64,000 nt of DNA from the NCBI GenBank assembly GCA_046050465.1, contig JBJOPS010000008.1, positions 29,040 to 93,039 on the forward strand, in the 5' to 3' direction. This document shows positions 55,788-64,000 of the stretch, in pieces (position 1 is the stretch's first letter; every line of letters begins with the position of its first letter). The position numbers and the translations under genes were made by a program. The notes under the pieces were generated by a model that saw only the letters and a list, made by a program, of their open reading frames with translations, ran no database searches and had not been told where the DNA came from. The stretch is from Egaibacter sp046050465. GTDB lineage: Bacteria; Pseudomonadota; Gammaproteobacteria; Burkholderiales; Burkholderiaceae_C.

Positions 55788-56782
55788 TTGTTGATAAGGT
55801 CAAATTCGAGAGGTAAGGCCAACCGCTGTCTGAGTACCCGTTCAAAATGTTTTGGGTCGTGAGCCTTGAGCATGGATGCCTCTCGCGGTAAATAGAAGTC
55901 CCACAGTCGCGAAATCCAGAATCGTAATGCGGCCGCCCGCGTCATTGCCGGCAACAACTGTCTCTCGGCTTGGGTTAGTGGTCGCACCGTTTGATAGGCT
56001 GAAAGGAAGCGGTTTGTAAGCTGGAGGTCGGCGCTGCCAGTGGACCAGTCTATGCACCAGTCGTTCAGGCACACGGCAATATCGAATAGCCATTTGTCTA
56101 CGCCCGCGAAGTAAAAGTCAAAGAAACCGGTAAGCTGTGGCTGCCCTTGGTTGCCCGGCACTTCTTCACATCCTGTTTCAAACAGGACGTTGTCGCGAAA
56201 CAGGTCGGCGTGAATTGGTCCGCCGGGCAGGGCTGTGAATGCCGCTGCTGCTGCTATGTGATTCTGGTAAGCCAGCTCGGTTTGAAGTAGCACTGCCTGA
56301 GACGCATCCAGATATGGCAGCACCACAGGCACGGTCTCGTTCCACCAGGCCAGCCCTCTCAGATTGGGCTGGGTCATGACGAAATCGCGTGCTGCGAGAT
56401 GCATGAGCGCCAGCATGCGGGCAACCGCAGCACAATGATCGCCGGATGGTACCAGTTCACTTTTGCCGCGCAGCCGGTTTACCACAGCTGCCGGTTTGTC
56501 TGCCAGCTTGTGCAGGATGCCGCCATTGCGACTGACGGCCGGGTCAGGCACTGGAATGCCGCTGTTGGCCAAATGTTTCATCAGATGCAGGTAAAACGGC
56601 AGTTGCTCGAATGTCAGCCGCTCAAACAGGGTCAGCACATAAGCGCCCTGGTCGGTGGTCACGAAATAGTTGGTGTTTTCAATACCGCCTGAACAGCCTT
56701 CCATGGTCTGCAACTGGCCCAGACCCAGGGGTTCAAGAAATTGTCTGACCTGCTCGAAGGAGACCGCTGTATAAACCGCCAT
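55784..56782 (-). CDS. thrB: Homoserine kinase (ThrB, aminoglycoside-phosphotransferase fold)
   Basis: Phosphorylates homoserine in threonine synthesis. This is the APH-fold type, with N-terminal GCSGGIENTNYFV and the catalytic loop GGPIHADLFRDNVLFE followed by GFFDFYFAG, rather than the GHMP-kinase type of E. coli. 332 aa. It overlaps the BPSS1780-type gene downstream and starts 3 nt after a 25-residue membrane-peptide frame. lysC in this window supplies the first step of the same pathway but is far away. Confidence 0.93.
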   Translation of the reverse strand: MAVYTAVSFEQVRQFLEPLGLGQLQTMEGCSGGIENTNYFVTTDQGAYVLTLFERLTFEQLPFYLHLMKHLANSGIPVPDPAVSRNGGILHKLADKPAAVVNRLRGKSELVPSGDHCAAVARMLALMHLAARDFVMTQPNLRGLAWWNETVPVVLPYLDASQAVLLQTELAYQNHIAAAAAFTALPGGPIHADLFRDNVLFETGCEEVPGNQGQPQLTGFFDFYFAGVDKWLFDIAVCLNDWCIDWSTGSADLQLTNRFLSAYQTVRPLTQAERQLLPAMTRAAALRFWISRLWDFYLPREASMLKAHDPKHFERVLRQRLALPLEFDLINK

Positions 56783-56785
56783 GAA

Positions 56786-56863
56786 TCAGTCTGCCTGTTT
56801 TATCACGCCAAATAGCAAAATGACAGGGGTAAGAATGACGTACCAGATGTGCGAAATATGCAT
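56786..56863 (-). CDS. Very small predicted membrane protein upstream of thrB
   Basis: A 25-residue frame (MHISHIWYVILTPVILLFGV, then IKQAD) that is almost entirely one transmembrane helix with a charged end. Its TGA lies 3 nt before the thrB ATG. CGGGA is 2-6 nt before the ATG and TACAAT lies 6 nt upstream of it, so the transcript could be leaderless or nearly so. No family is recognised. The coding prediction rests on hydrophobic organisation and operon-like spacing. Confidence 0.45.
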   Translation of the reverse strand: MHISHIWYVILTPVILLFGVIKQAD

Positions 56864-56907
56864 ATCCCGATTGTAGGTCCAGCCGAGTCGTGAGCAGAGG
56901 AGGCAAA

Positions 56908-56919
56908 ATGCCACGATGA
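56908..56919 (+). CDS. Three-codon leader ORF overlapping polA start
   Basis: ATG CCA CGA TGA. GAGGAGG at 56897-56903 is ideally spaced for this ATG (4 nt) and less so for polA (12 nt). The TGA shares two bases with the polA ATG, an arrangement that would feed ribosomes into polA by reinitiation. Purely sequence-based. Confidence 0.35.
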   Translation: MPR

Positions 56920-59711
56920 CGACCAAGAAAACCTTGCTGCTGGTAGATGGGTCCAGCTACCTGTACCGTGCTTTTCACGCCATGCCCGACCTGCGCGCCG
57001 TGCCGGGTGACCCCGCCAGCGCGGCCACTGGCGCCATTCGCGGCATGATCAACATGATGCAGAGCCTGCGCAAGGAAGTTCCGCCAGACTATGCCGCCTG
57101 CGTGTTCGACGCCAAAGGCCCCACATTCCGTGATGCCATTTACCCGGACTACAAGGGCCATCGCTCACCCATGCCCGATGACCTGCGCGCGCAGATTCCG
57201 GCGATTCACGAAGTGGTGCGGTATTTGGGCTGGTCGGTGCTGGACGTGCCGGGCGTGGAGGCGGATGACGTCATTGGCACGCTCGCGGTGATCGCCGCGA
57301 AGCAGGGCGTCGAGGTAATTGTGTCCAGCGGCGACAAGGATCTGGCCCAACTGGTGAACGAACACATCACCATCATCGACACCATGAACGGCAAACGCCG
57401 CGACCTGGCCGGTGTGCAAGCCGAGTTTGGCGTGCCCGCTCACCTGATGGTGGACTACCAGACGCTGGTGGGCGACGCGGTGGACAACGTGCCCGGTGTG
57501 CCCAAGGTGGGCTCCAAGACGGCGGCCAAATGGCTGCAGACCTACGGTTCGCTGGATGCCGTGGTGGCCAATGCCGACAAGATCACCGGCGCTGTGGGCG
57601 AAAACCTGCGTGGAGCCTTGGCGTGGCTGCCAACGGGCCGTCAGCTGTTGACCATCAAGACCGACTGTGATCTCAACGGCTGGGTCCCCGATTTGCCTGC
57701 TATGGATTCAATAGCTTTTGGCGCACAGGATACGGGGGCTTTGAAGGCTTTTTACGAGAAATACGGGTTCAAGGGGCTGGCGAAGGCACTGAGTGATGAC
57801 GCTGCCAGCCCGGATGCGGTTGCGCCGAAGACGGCCAAACGCAGTTCTGAGCCGGGGCTGTTCGACGAGCCAGAGGAACCCACCACGCCAGCAGTATCCC
57901 GCGCGACGTCGCTGGCCTATGACACCGTGTTGACCTGGGAGGCCTTTGATGCCTGGCTGGAACGGGTCAGCACGGCTGAGCTGGTGGCGCTGGACACCGA
58001 AACCACCTCGCTGGACGAGATGCGTGCCGAGATCGTGGGCATCAGTTTCAGCGTGACCCCGGGTGAAGCGGCCTACATTCCGCTGACCCACGACTACCCC
58101 GATGCACCCGCTCAATTGCCGCGCGACGAGGTGCTGGCCAGACTCAAACCCTGGCTGGAAGACAGAGCCAGAAAGAAGCTGGGGCAACACGTCAAATACG
58201 ACCGCCACGTGTTTGCCAACCACGGCATCGAGGTGCAGGGTTACTCACACGACACCATGCTGCAAAGTTATGTGCTGGAAGTGCACAAACCCCACGGCCT
58301 GAGCAGCCTGGCGGAGCGCCATCTGGGGCGTAGCGGCATCAGCTTTGAAGACCTCTGCGGCAAGGGCGCGCACCAGATTTCGTTCAACCAGGTAGATATT
58401 GCCAAGGCGGCCGAGTATTCCTGCGAAGACTCCGACCAGACGCTGGATGTGCATCTGGCACTGTGGCCGCAGATTCAGGCCAGCGAAAAGCTGGGCTTCA
58501 TTTACCAGCTGGAGATGGACAGCAGCGAAGCGTTGTACCGCATCGAGCGCAACGGCGTGCTGATCGACGCGCCAAAGCTGGCTGCGCAAAGCCATGAACT
58601 GGGCCAGCGCATCATGGAGCTGGAAAAGCAGGCCCATGAACTGGCCGGCCAGCCTTTCAACCTGAGCAGCCCGAAGCAGATTGGCGACATTTTCTTCACC
58701 AAGCTGGGTCTGCCCGTGGTCAAGAAAACCGCCACGGGCGCGCCCAGTACCGACGAAGAAGTACTGGAAAAACTGGCGGAAGATTTTCCGCTGCCGGCCA
58801 AAATTCTGGAGCATCGCGGTCTGGCCAAGCTCAAGGGCACGTATACCGACAAACTGGCGCAACTGGCCAACCCGCGTACGGGGCGTGTACACACGCACTA
58901 TGCGCAGGCGGTGGCGGTCACGGGGCGGCTTTCCAGCAACGACCCCAATCTGCAGAACATTCCCATCCGCACGGTAGAAGGCCGCCGCGTACGGGAAGCT
59001 TTTGTGGCCCCTGCGGGCTGTGTGATTGCCAGCGCCGACTACAGCCAGATCGAACTGCGCATCATGGCGCACATCAGTGGCGACGCGGCGTTGCTGCTGG
59101 CGTTTCACGACGGCATGGATGTGCACCGTGCGACGGCAGCTGAGGTGTTTGGTGTTGCCACCAGCGAGGTCACCAGCGAGCAGCGGCGTTACGCCAAGGT
59201 CATCAACTTCGGGCTGATTTACGGCATGAGTGCCTATGGGCTGGCGCGCAACCTGGGTATCGACAACACGGCAGCCAAAAATTATATTGAGCGTTACTTT
59301 GACCGTTATCCCGGCGTGAAACGCTACATGGACAACACCCGCCAGCAGGCCAAGGCGCAGGGTTTTGTCGAAACTGTGTTTGGTCGCCGCCTGTACCTGC
59401 CGGAGATCAATTCACCGAACGGGCCGCGGCGCAGTGGTGCCGAACGGGCCGCCATCAACGCGCCCATGCAGGGCACCGCGGCCGACCTCATCAAGCTCAG
59501 CATGGTGAAGGTGCAACACGTGCTGGACGCCGAGAAGAAGCGCACAAAGATGATCATGCAGGTGCACGACGAACTGGTCTTTGAAGTGCCTGATGCGGAA
59601 GTGGCCTGGGTGAAACACGAAATTCCGCGCCTGATGGCGGGCGTGGCGCATCTCAAAGTGCCTTTGCTCGCCGAGGTGGGTGTGGGTGCTGACTGGGACA
59701 AGGCCCATTGA
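56916..59711 (+). CDS. polA: DNA polymerase I
   Basis: Replication and repair polymerase of 931 aa. N-terminal 5' nuclease domain (LLLVDGSSYLYRAFHAM, FDAKGPTFRD), 3'-5' exonuclease domain with ELVALDTETTSLD, and family A polymerase domain (ASADYSQIELRIMAHIS, YAKVINFGLIYGMSAYGLA, MQVHDELVFEV). Residues about 262-277 (AMDSIAFGAQDTGALK), between the 5' nuclease and exonuclease domains, are encoded by a 48-nt repeat. Proposed start ATG 56916 gives MTTKKTLLLVDG. Confidence 0.97.
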   Translation: MTTKKTLLLVDGSSYLYRAFHAMPDLRAVPGDPASAATGAIRGMINMMQSLRKEVPPDYAACVFDAKGPTFRDAIYPDYKGHRSPMPDDLRAQIPAIHEVVRYLGWSVLDVPGVEADDVIGTLAVIAAKQGVEVIVSSGDKDLAQLVNEHITIIDTMNGKRRDLAGVQAEFGVPAHLMVDYQTLVGDAVDNVPGVPKVGSKTAAKWLQTYGSLDAVVANADKITGAVGENLRGALAWLPTGRQLLTIKTDCDLNGWVPDLPAMDSIAFGAQDTGALKAFYEKYGFKGLAKALSDDAASPDAVAPKTAKRSSEPGLFDEPEEPTTPAVSRATSLAYDTVLTWEAFDAWLERVSTAELVALDTETTSLDEMRAEIVGISFSVTPGEAAYIPLTHDYPDAPAQLPRDEVLARLKPWLEDRARKKLGQHVKYDRHVFANHGIEVQGYSHDTMLQSYVLEVHKPHGLSSLAERHLGRSGISFEDLCGKGAHQISFNQVDIAKAAEYSCEDSDQTLDVHLALWPQIQASEKLGFIYQLEMDSSEALYRIERNGVLIDAPKLAAQSHELGQRIMELEKQAHELAGQPFNLSSPKQIGDIFFTKLGLPVVKKTATGAPSTDEEVLEKLAEDFPLPAKILEHRGLAKLKGTYTDKLAQLANPRTGRVHTHYAQAVAVTGRLSSNDPNLQNIPIRTVEGRRVREAFVAPAGCVIASADYSQIELRIMAHISGDAALLLAFHDGMDVHRATAAEVFGVATSEVTSEQRRYAKVINFGLIYGMSAYGLARNLGIDNTAAKNYIERYFDRYPGVKRYMDNTRQQAKAQGFVETVFGRRLYLPEINSPNGPRRSGAERAAINAPMQGTAADLIKLSMVKVQHVLDAEKKRTKMIMQVHDELVFEVPDAEVAWVKHEIPRLMAGVAHLKVPLLAEVGVGADWDKAH
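57698..57745 (+). repeat. 48-nt dispersed repeat, copy 9 (inside polA)
   Basis: TGCTATGGATTCAATAGCTT then GGCGCACAG and TACGGGGGCTTTG. Gap-free alignment; same frame as nadD and uvrD copies. Confidence 0.82.
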
Positions 59712-59823
59712 GTGGCTGCTTCGAGATACGGGTTTACCCTATGGATAACCCTGCGCTCCGACAGAACTTCTATTCTTGCCTGGACTCAGACCGGTTGCAT
59801 TTTCAACCCTCTGGAGATTTTCC

Positions 59824-60720
59824 ATGCTGCGCGAAGACCTGAAAAATGAATTCAACTCCCTGGTTCCCGGCCAGACCACCGAGCAGGGCGCCACGCGCCG
59901 TACGGCGCTTAAAGTAGCGCTGGGTGTTGGCTATGCCGCCACGGCCATGCCGATCATGGCGCAGACCGCTATCAAAACGTCGTCAGAGGGCCTGAAGACG
60001 GGTGAAACCAGCTATGACGTCGGTGGCTTCAAGGTTCCCGCTTACTTCGCCGCGCCCGAAGGCAAGACCAATTTGCCGGTGGTGCTGGTCGTCCAGGAAA
60101 TTTTTGGTGTGCACGAGTACATTGCCGATACCTGCCGCCGCTTCGCCAAAGCGGGATATCTGGCGATTGCCCCCGAGTTGTATGCACGTCAGGGTGACCC
60201 GACCAAATACGGGGAAATCGCCAAATTGATTGCCGAAGTGGTCAACAAGGTGCCCGATGCCCAGGTGATGGGCGATCTGGACGGTGCTGTGAAATGGGCC
60301 GGCGCAAACGGTGGCAACGTGGACAAAGTCGCCATAACCGGTTTTTGCTGGGGCGGGCGCATCACCTGGCTGTATGCGGCGCAAGGCCCGGTCAAGGCGG
60401 GTGTGGCCTGGTACGGTCGTGTGGTGGGCACGCCAAATGACCTCATGCCGAAAAACCCGATCGACCTGGCTGCCAGCATGAAGGCCCCCGTGCTCGGTCT
60501 GTATGGTGAAAAGGACGGCGGCATCCCTCTTGACACACTTGATAAGATGAAAGCAGCTCTGGCCACGGGTAATGCCGCATCCAGAGCCGCCCGGTTTGTG
60601 GTGTACCCTGATGCACCGCATGCGTTTCATGCTGACTACCGGCCGAGCTACCGCAAGGAAGCGGCCGAAGACGGCTTCAAGCGCTGCCTGGAGTGGTTCA
60701 AGGCGAATGGCGTGGCCTGA
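59824..60720 (+). CDS. Dienelactone hydrolase family protein, probably secreted
   Basis: 298-aa alpha/beta hydrolase with a cysteine nucleophile. Catalytic triad candidates are Cys175 (GFCWGGR), Asp231 (GEKDGG) and His266 (YPDAPHAF); Glu92 (VVQEIFG) is the family's helper residue. The N-terminus ATRRTALKVALGVG resembles a Tat signal, suggesting export. CTGGAG lies 8 nt before ATG 59824. True dienelactone hydrolases act in chlorocatechol pathways; many homologues, such as this one outside such clusters, have unknown substrates. A clean terminator follows at 60745. Confidence 0.9.
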   Translation: MLREDLKNEFNSLVPGQTTEQGATRRTALKVALGVGYAATAMPIMAQTAIKTSSEGLKTGETSYDVGGFKVPAYFAAPEGKTNLPVVLVVQEIFGVHEYIADTCRRFAKAGYLAIAPELYARQGDPTKYGEIAKLIAEVVNKVPDAQVMGDLDGAVKWAGANGGNVDKVAITGFCWGGRITWLYAAQGPVKAGVAWYGRVVGTPNDLMPKNPIDLAASMKAPVLGLYGEKDGGIPLDTLDKMKAALATGNAASRAARFVVYPDAPHAFHADYRPSYRKEAAEDGFKRCLEWFKANGVA

Positions 60721-60744
60721 CGAAGGCTACCGCTTCGTGCCACG

Positions 60745-60767
60745 AGCCGCCGAAAGGCGGCTTTTTT
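60745..60767 (+). terminator. Intrinsic terminator after dienelactone hydrolase gene
   Basis: AGCCGCC-GAAA-GGCGGCT followed by five further Ts; 7-bp stem with a stable GNRA loop. Confidence 0.9.
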
Positions 60768-60781
60768 ATTGATGTTTTAGG

Positions 60782-60829
60782 GCTCCAGCCCTTGTTGAAT
60801 ATGTGTGAATAGCTATGATTTTAATAGCA
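60782..60829 (-). repeat. 48-nt dispersed repeat, copy 10 (upstream and start of ZIP gene)
   Basis: Reversed copy with CCAGCCC, GAATATGTGTG and GCTATGATTTTAATAGC blocks. The ATG at 60815 inside the terminal palindrome is the start codon of the transporter, giving MILIA. Confidence 0.85.
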
Positions 60830-61588
60830 ATTGTGATGGGTACTCTGGCTGCCGGTATTGGCAGTGTCTGGCTGGCGGCGTTGCTCAGCTTTGGCGTGTT
60901 GGCGCGCTACACGCAGCACATGCTCAGTCTGGCCGCAGGTGCATTACTGGCCACTGCTTTTATGCATTTGCTGCCGGAGGCTTTTGAAAATCAGACTGGG
61001 GCAGATGATTTGTTCTTGGCGCTACTTGTCGGACTGGTGTTCTTTTTCTTGCTTGACAAAGCTGAGCTTTGGCATCATGGGCATGAGCATCACCATGATG
61101 GTGGCCGCGGCCATTCGCATGCAGTGCCGACTGGATCTGGCAGCTGGGCGATACTTACCGGTGACAGCGTCCATTGTTTTGGAGACGGCGTGCTCATTGC
61201 TTCGGCCTTCATGGCCGATATTCGGTTGGGGGTTATTGCATCGCTGGCCGTGCTGGCTCACGAAGTCCCTCATCACATGGGTGATTTGATGGTGCTGCAC
61301 GCAGGTTCGAGCAACAAACGGATGGCGTTGGTTAAAGTTACGTTGGCTGGCGCGGTGACGGCACTTGGTGGATTAGCCGGGTTCTGGCTGGTAGACCAAT
61401 TGCAGGGGTATTTGCCGTATTTTCTGGTAGTGGCCAGCAGCAGCTTTGTGTATGTGGCGCTGGCTGACCTGATTCCACAACTCCAGAAACGATTGACCGC
61501 TCCTGAGACCGTTGCACAGATTGCCTGGTTATTCGTCGGCATTGCGTTGGTGACGGTGGTCAGTCGTCTGGCGCATTCGTATGGTTGA
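60815..61588 (+). CDS. ZIP family metal transporter
   Basis: 257-aa inner-membrane protein importing zinc or related divalent metals. Helix 4 metal motif GDSVHCFGDG (His120, Asp124) and helix 5 motif AHEVPHHMGD (His149, Glu150, His153) are intact, and a His-rich cytoplasmic loop (HHGHEHHHDGGRGHSH) lies between helices 3 and 4. The start codon and the first five residues are supplied by a dispersed repeat; no Shine-Dalgarno is evident, yet the first helix requires a start near here. It follows a terminator, so it needs its own promoter, which could also be repeat-derived. Confidence 0.9.
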   Translation: MILIAIVMGTLAAGIGSVWLAALLSFGVLARYTQHMLSLAAGALLATAFMHLLPEAFENQTGADDLFLALLVGLVFFFLLDKAELWHHGHEHHHDGGRGHSHAVPTGSGSWAILTGDSVHCFGDGVLIASAFMADIRLGVIASLAVLAHEVPHHMGDLMVLHAGSSNKRMALVKVTLAGAVTALGGLAGFWLVDQLQGYLPYFLVVASSSFVYVALADLIPQLQKRLTAPETVAQIAWLFVGIALVTVVSRLAHSYG

Positions 61589-61674
61589 TATATTGAGTGG
61601 GGATTTACCTCCAGGCAGTATGCGCGCTGTAAGAGGCGGTGCTGTTTTGTCTTCCCGAAAAATCACAAATCGTC

Positions 61675-63081
61675 ATGAACTTCCTCCCCTCTTTTACCGC
61701 AGTCTGCGTATCTTTTGCACTGAGCGCCTGTGCAACGCAGGCCCCCTTCGCCAATCTCATTGATTCTGTTGCAGAACAATGGCAGGCCCCCTTGCCCCAT
61801 CAGGGCGATGTGGGTTCTCTGGCCCAGTGGTGGCAGCGTCAGGGTGATCCTGTTCTGGTGGAACTGATTGATGCGGCGCAGACGGTCAGCCCATCGATTG
61901 CACAGTCCTTGTCGCGCATTGAAACCTCGCGCGCGAGCCGCGTGGCGTCAGACGCCGCGCTGGGCCCGCGGCTGGACGCCTCTCTTTCTGCCAGCCGTGG
62001 CGTGACCCAGCCAGGTGTGCCACTGGCTACCACTGTGCAGGGTGGTTTGCAGGCATCGTGGGAAGTGGATCTGTTTGGCGCCAATCGCAGTGCGAGCAAT
62101 GCTGCACAAGCGCAGTTTGAAGGCAGCCAGGCCCAGTGGCATGACGCCCGGGTATCGGTTGCGGCGGAAGTGGCCAACCTTTATTACGGCTTGCGCACCT
62201 GTGATCAAGTGCTGTCGGTTATCCAGGCGGATGCGCAGTCCCGTCGCGAGACTGCTCGCCTGTCCGATATCAGCGCCAAGGCCGGATTCACAGCGCCAGC
62301 CGTGGCTGCGCTGGCGCGTGCCAGTGCGGCAGAGGGCAACAGCCGCGTTACCCAGCAGCAGGCGCTGTGTGATCTGGATACCAAAGCCATGGTTGCCCTG
62401 ACTGCAATTTCAGAGCCTGTTTTAAGGAAAAAACTGGCATCAGCCCTCGCCAGACCTGCGCAAGTTGCTCCTGTTTCTATAGCAAGCGTGCCTGCGAAAA
62501 CAGTGGCTCAGCGCCCCGATGTATTTGCTGCGGAGCGCGAAGTTGCTGCCGCCAGCGCGCAGGTGGGGGCTGCCCAGGCACAGCGTTACCCGCGCTTGAG
62601 CCTGAGTGGTTCCATTGGTGCGCTACGCTACAACACGGGCGGCGTGAGTACGGACCTCACCACCTGGTCCATCGGACCTGTAGCCCTGTCCCTGCCCCTG
62701 TTTGACGGCGGCCAGCGTGCCGCCAACGTGGATGCGGCGAAGGCGCGCTACGTGGAAGCAGCTGCCTTGTACAACAGCAAAGTTCGTCAGGCTGTGCGCG
62801 AAGTAGAAGAGGCGTTGGTCAACCTGCAAAGTACAGACGCGCGTCGCCTGGATTCAGAGACCTCAACGCTTGGCTACAACGAATCCCTGGCCGCCACCCA
62901 GGCTCGTTACACCAATGGCTTGGCCAGTCTTGTGGAGCTGGAGGATGCCAGACGCACAGCGCTGGCCGCGCAATCCGCACAGGTTTCACTGCAGCTGGAG
63001 CGCAATCGCGCCTGGGTTTCGCTTTACCGCGCCTTGGGCGGCGGATGGACGCCAGACGCACCTGCGCCCACCACCAAATAA
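61675..63081 (+). CDS. RND efflux system outer-membrane lipoprotein (NodT/OprM-like)
   Basis: 468-aa TolC-superfamily channel. The lipobox FALSAC gives the lipidated Cys19. Two OEP repeats are visible: the first around ALGPRLDASLSASRG and SWEVDLFGANRSASNAA, the second around YPRLSLSGSIGALRYNTGG and LSLPLFDGGQRAANV. Residues 255-270 (ASALARPAQVAPVSIA), in the linker between the repeats, are encoded by a 48-nt repeat. The following adaptor gene confirms an RND-type tripartite pump; the inner-membrane pump gene should lie beyond the window. Confidence 0.92.
   Translation: MNFLPSFTAVCVSFALSACATQAPFANLIDSVAEQWQAPLPHQGDVGSLAQWWQRQGDPVLVELIDAAQTVSPSIAQSLSRIETSRASRVASDAALGPRLDASLSASRGVTQPGVPLATTVQGGLQASWEVDLFGANRSASNAAQAQFEGSQAQWHDARVSVAAEVANLYYGLRTCDQVLSVIQADAQSRRETARLSDISAKAGFTAPAVAALARASAAEGNSRVTQQQALCDLDTKAMVALTAISEPVLRKKLASALARPAQVAPVSIASVPAKTVAQRPDVFAAEREVAAASAQVGAAQAQRYPRLSLSGSIGALRYNTGGVSTDLTTWSIGPVALSLPLFDGGQRAANVDAAKARYVEAAALYNSKVRQAVREVEEALVNLQSTDARRLDSETSTLGYNESLAATQARYTNGLASLVELEDARRTALAAQSAQVSLQLERNRAWVSLYRALGGGWTPDAPAPTTK
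62437..62484 (-). repeat. 48-nt dispersed repeat, copy 11 (inside efflux lipoprotein gene)
   Basis: Reversed copy, identical in length and frame to the tilS copy; shared blocks are AGCCCTCG, TGCGCA, GCT and CTATAGCA. The middle is diverged. Confidence 0.75.
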
Positions 63082-63118
63082 ATCAATACAAACATCAACT
63101 GTCCAAACGTTGCACACC

Positions 63119-64000
63119 ATGAACCGTCCTCCATTCAAACCATTGACCCTCGGTCTGGTCGCCGCCCTTGTCATCACTGCGGGAGCCATTGGCCTGTATG
63201 CCTCACGATCCAGCGCAGCGGATGCGACCAAGCCAGCTGCCGCTGCTGCGGTTGTGTCGCAGAAGCCGGCGCTAACGGTCAGCATCACGCAGGCACACCG
63301 TGGTGTGCTACCCATCAAGCTCTCGGCCAACGGCAGCGTGCTGGCCTGGCAGGAAGCCAGCGTGGGTGCTGAAGCCAATGGTCTTCGTATCCAGGAGCTG
63401 CATGCCAGTGTGGGTGACAGCGTCAAGCGAGGCCAGTTACTGGCCACTTTCGCGGCGGACAGCGTACAGGCTGATGTGGCGTTGGCCCGCGCAGCTGCGG
63501 CCGAAGCTGCCGCCAATGCTGCAGAAGCAACCGTCAATGCGGATCGTGCCCGAGCCGTTCAGGGCACCGGGGCGCTGAGCGCGCAGCAGGTGAATCAGTA
63601 CCTGACCGCCGAGCTGACCGCCAAAGCGCGTGTGGAGTCTGCGAAAGCGCAACTGGACTCCCAGCAACTGCGTTTGCGGCACACCCGTGTCCTGGCGCCA
63701 GATAGCGGCATTATTTCTGCACGCAGCGCCACCGTGGGGTCGGTGGTGGGAAACGGAGCCGAGTTATTTCGCCTGATCCGTCAGGGTCGGCTCGAATGGC
63801 GTGCTGAAGTGACATCGGTTGAACTGGGCCGTGTGACGGCAGGTACCGGTGTGGTGGTGACTTCGCCCAGCGGTGCACAACTTAAAGGCAAGGTACGCAT
63901 GGTATCGCCTACAGTGGACGCGCAGACCCGTAACGGCATTGTTTATGTGGACCTCCTTGGGCCTGTGGCGGCGGGCAAGGCAATACCCGGTACTTTCAAG
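63119..64000 (+). CDS. RND efflux periplasmic adaptor (3' end outside window)
   Basis: Membrane-fusion protein joining the inner-membrane pump to the outer-membrane channel. N-terminal hydrophobic anchor (LGLVAALVITAGAIGLYA), a lipoyl/barrel-sandwich half (GLRIQELHASVGDSVKRGQLLA), an alanine-rich alpha-hairpin (about residues 120-180) and the start of the beta-barrel domain (RLEWRAEVTSVELG). It is open to the right edge at about 294 residues, so roughly the last quarter is missing. Begins 37 nt after the outer-membrane lipoprotein gene. Substrate unknown. Confidence 0.92.
   Translation, partial: MNRPPFKPLTLGLVAALVITAGAIGLYASRSSAADATKPAAAAAVVSQKPALTVSITQAHRGVLPIKLSANGSVLAWQEASVGAEANGLRIQELHASVGDSVKRGQLLATFAADSVQADVALARAAAAEAAANAAEATVNADRARAVQGTGALSAQQVNQYLTAELTAKARVESAKAQLDSQQLRLRHTRVLAPDSGIISARSATVGSVVGNGAELFRLIRQGRLEWRAEVTSVELGRVTAGTGVVVTSPSGAQLKGKVRMVSPTVDAQTRNGIVYVDLLGPVAAGKAIPGTFK

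Noticed and set aside
56781..56876. 31-codon plus-strand frame between thrB and polA
   Set aside because: No Shine-Dalgarno and no membrane or domain character; the opposite strand has the more convincing small frame.

Overview
The window looks like a chromosomal segment of a betaproteobacterium in the Burkholderiales, most likely family Comamonadaceae (Rhodoferax/Polaromonas-like). This rests on the look of the encoded proteins (RelA, PaaG/PaaH-type enzymes, a BPSS1780-type membrane protein, APH-fold ThrB), on gene order, and on two short dispersed repeat families of a kind I associate with this family. No rRNA, phage, integrase or CRISPR array was seen.

Layout. 1-6.2 kb: a TPR protein (cut by the left edge), cysS, an AlkA-type glycosylase, accA, tilS, lysC and tRNA-Ser(GCU), followed by an IS3-family transposase remnant. 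6.6-8.9 kb: two minus-strand genes of phenylacetate-type beta-oxidation. 9-12.7 kb: two tandem FimV-like membrane proteins of unknown role. 12.7-16 kb: a 2-hydroxyacid dehydrogenase, lexA with two SOS boxes and a downstream small gene, and an asparaginase. 16-20 kb: a minus-strand envelope operon exbB-exbD-lpxK-Trm112-kdsB, then adk. 20-22.3 kb: xseA and sodB. 22.4-29.1 kb: an accessory-looking metal/envelope cluster. A MerR regulator faces a CDF exporter, a DUF3703 protein, a CzcI-like protein, lspA, dsbB, a DsbA-like protein, a SCO protein, an M23 peptidase and an L,D-transpeptidase. 29-35.8 kb: 3-hydroxybutyrate dehydrogenase, a hydrolase, relA, upp and a HerA-like ATPase. 35.8-43.3 kb: a tightly packed run yebC-purD-acyltransferase-hemF-nadD-rsfS-rlmH-maf-rng. 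43-50 kb: msbA, tolB-pal-cpoB, a TsuA-type transporter, tcdA and tRNA-Lys(UUU). 50-64 kb: a hydrolase, guaC, uvrD, a membrane protein, thrB, polA, a dienelactone hydrolase, a ZIP transporter, and the outer-membrane and adaptor parts of an RND efflux system (the adaptor is cut by the right edge).

The most striking structure is not a gene. A 48-nt element occurs at least 11 times and the copies align without gaps. Nine copies lie wholly inside conserved genes (tilS, asparaginase, xseA, the HerA-like ATPase, nadD, the TsuA-type transporter, uvrD, polA, the efflux lipoprotein). Two more supply the first codons of a gene (the AlkA-type glycosylase and the ZIP transporter). Because 48 is a multiple of 3, each internal copy adds a 16-residue segment in frame, and nearly all copies use one reading frame per orientation. 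A second family of about 60-85 nt lies in frame inside relA and a neighbouring hydrolase. The behaviour resembles the protein-coding palindromic elements of Rickettsia. No copy was seen in the 22.4-29.1 kb metal cluster, which fits later acquisition of that block.

The second notable system is the metal/envelope cluster. A MerR-type promoter with a 19-bp spacer appears to control metal export together with lipoprotein maturation, disulfide chemistry and peptidoglycan remodelling. Its regulator and its exporter both carry altered metal-ligand residues.
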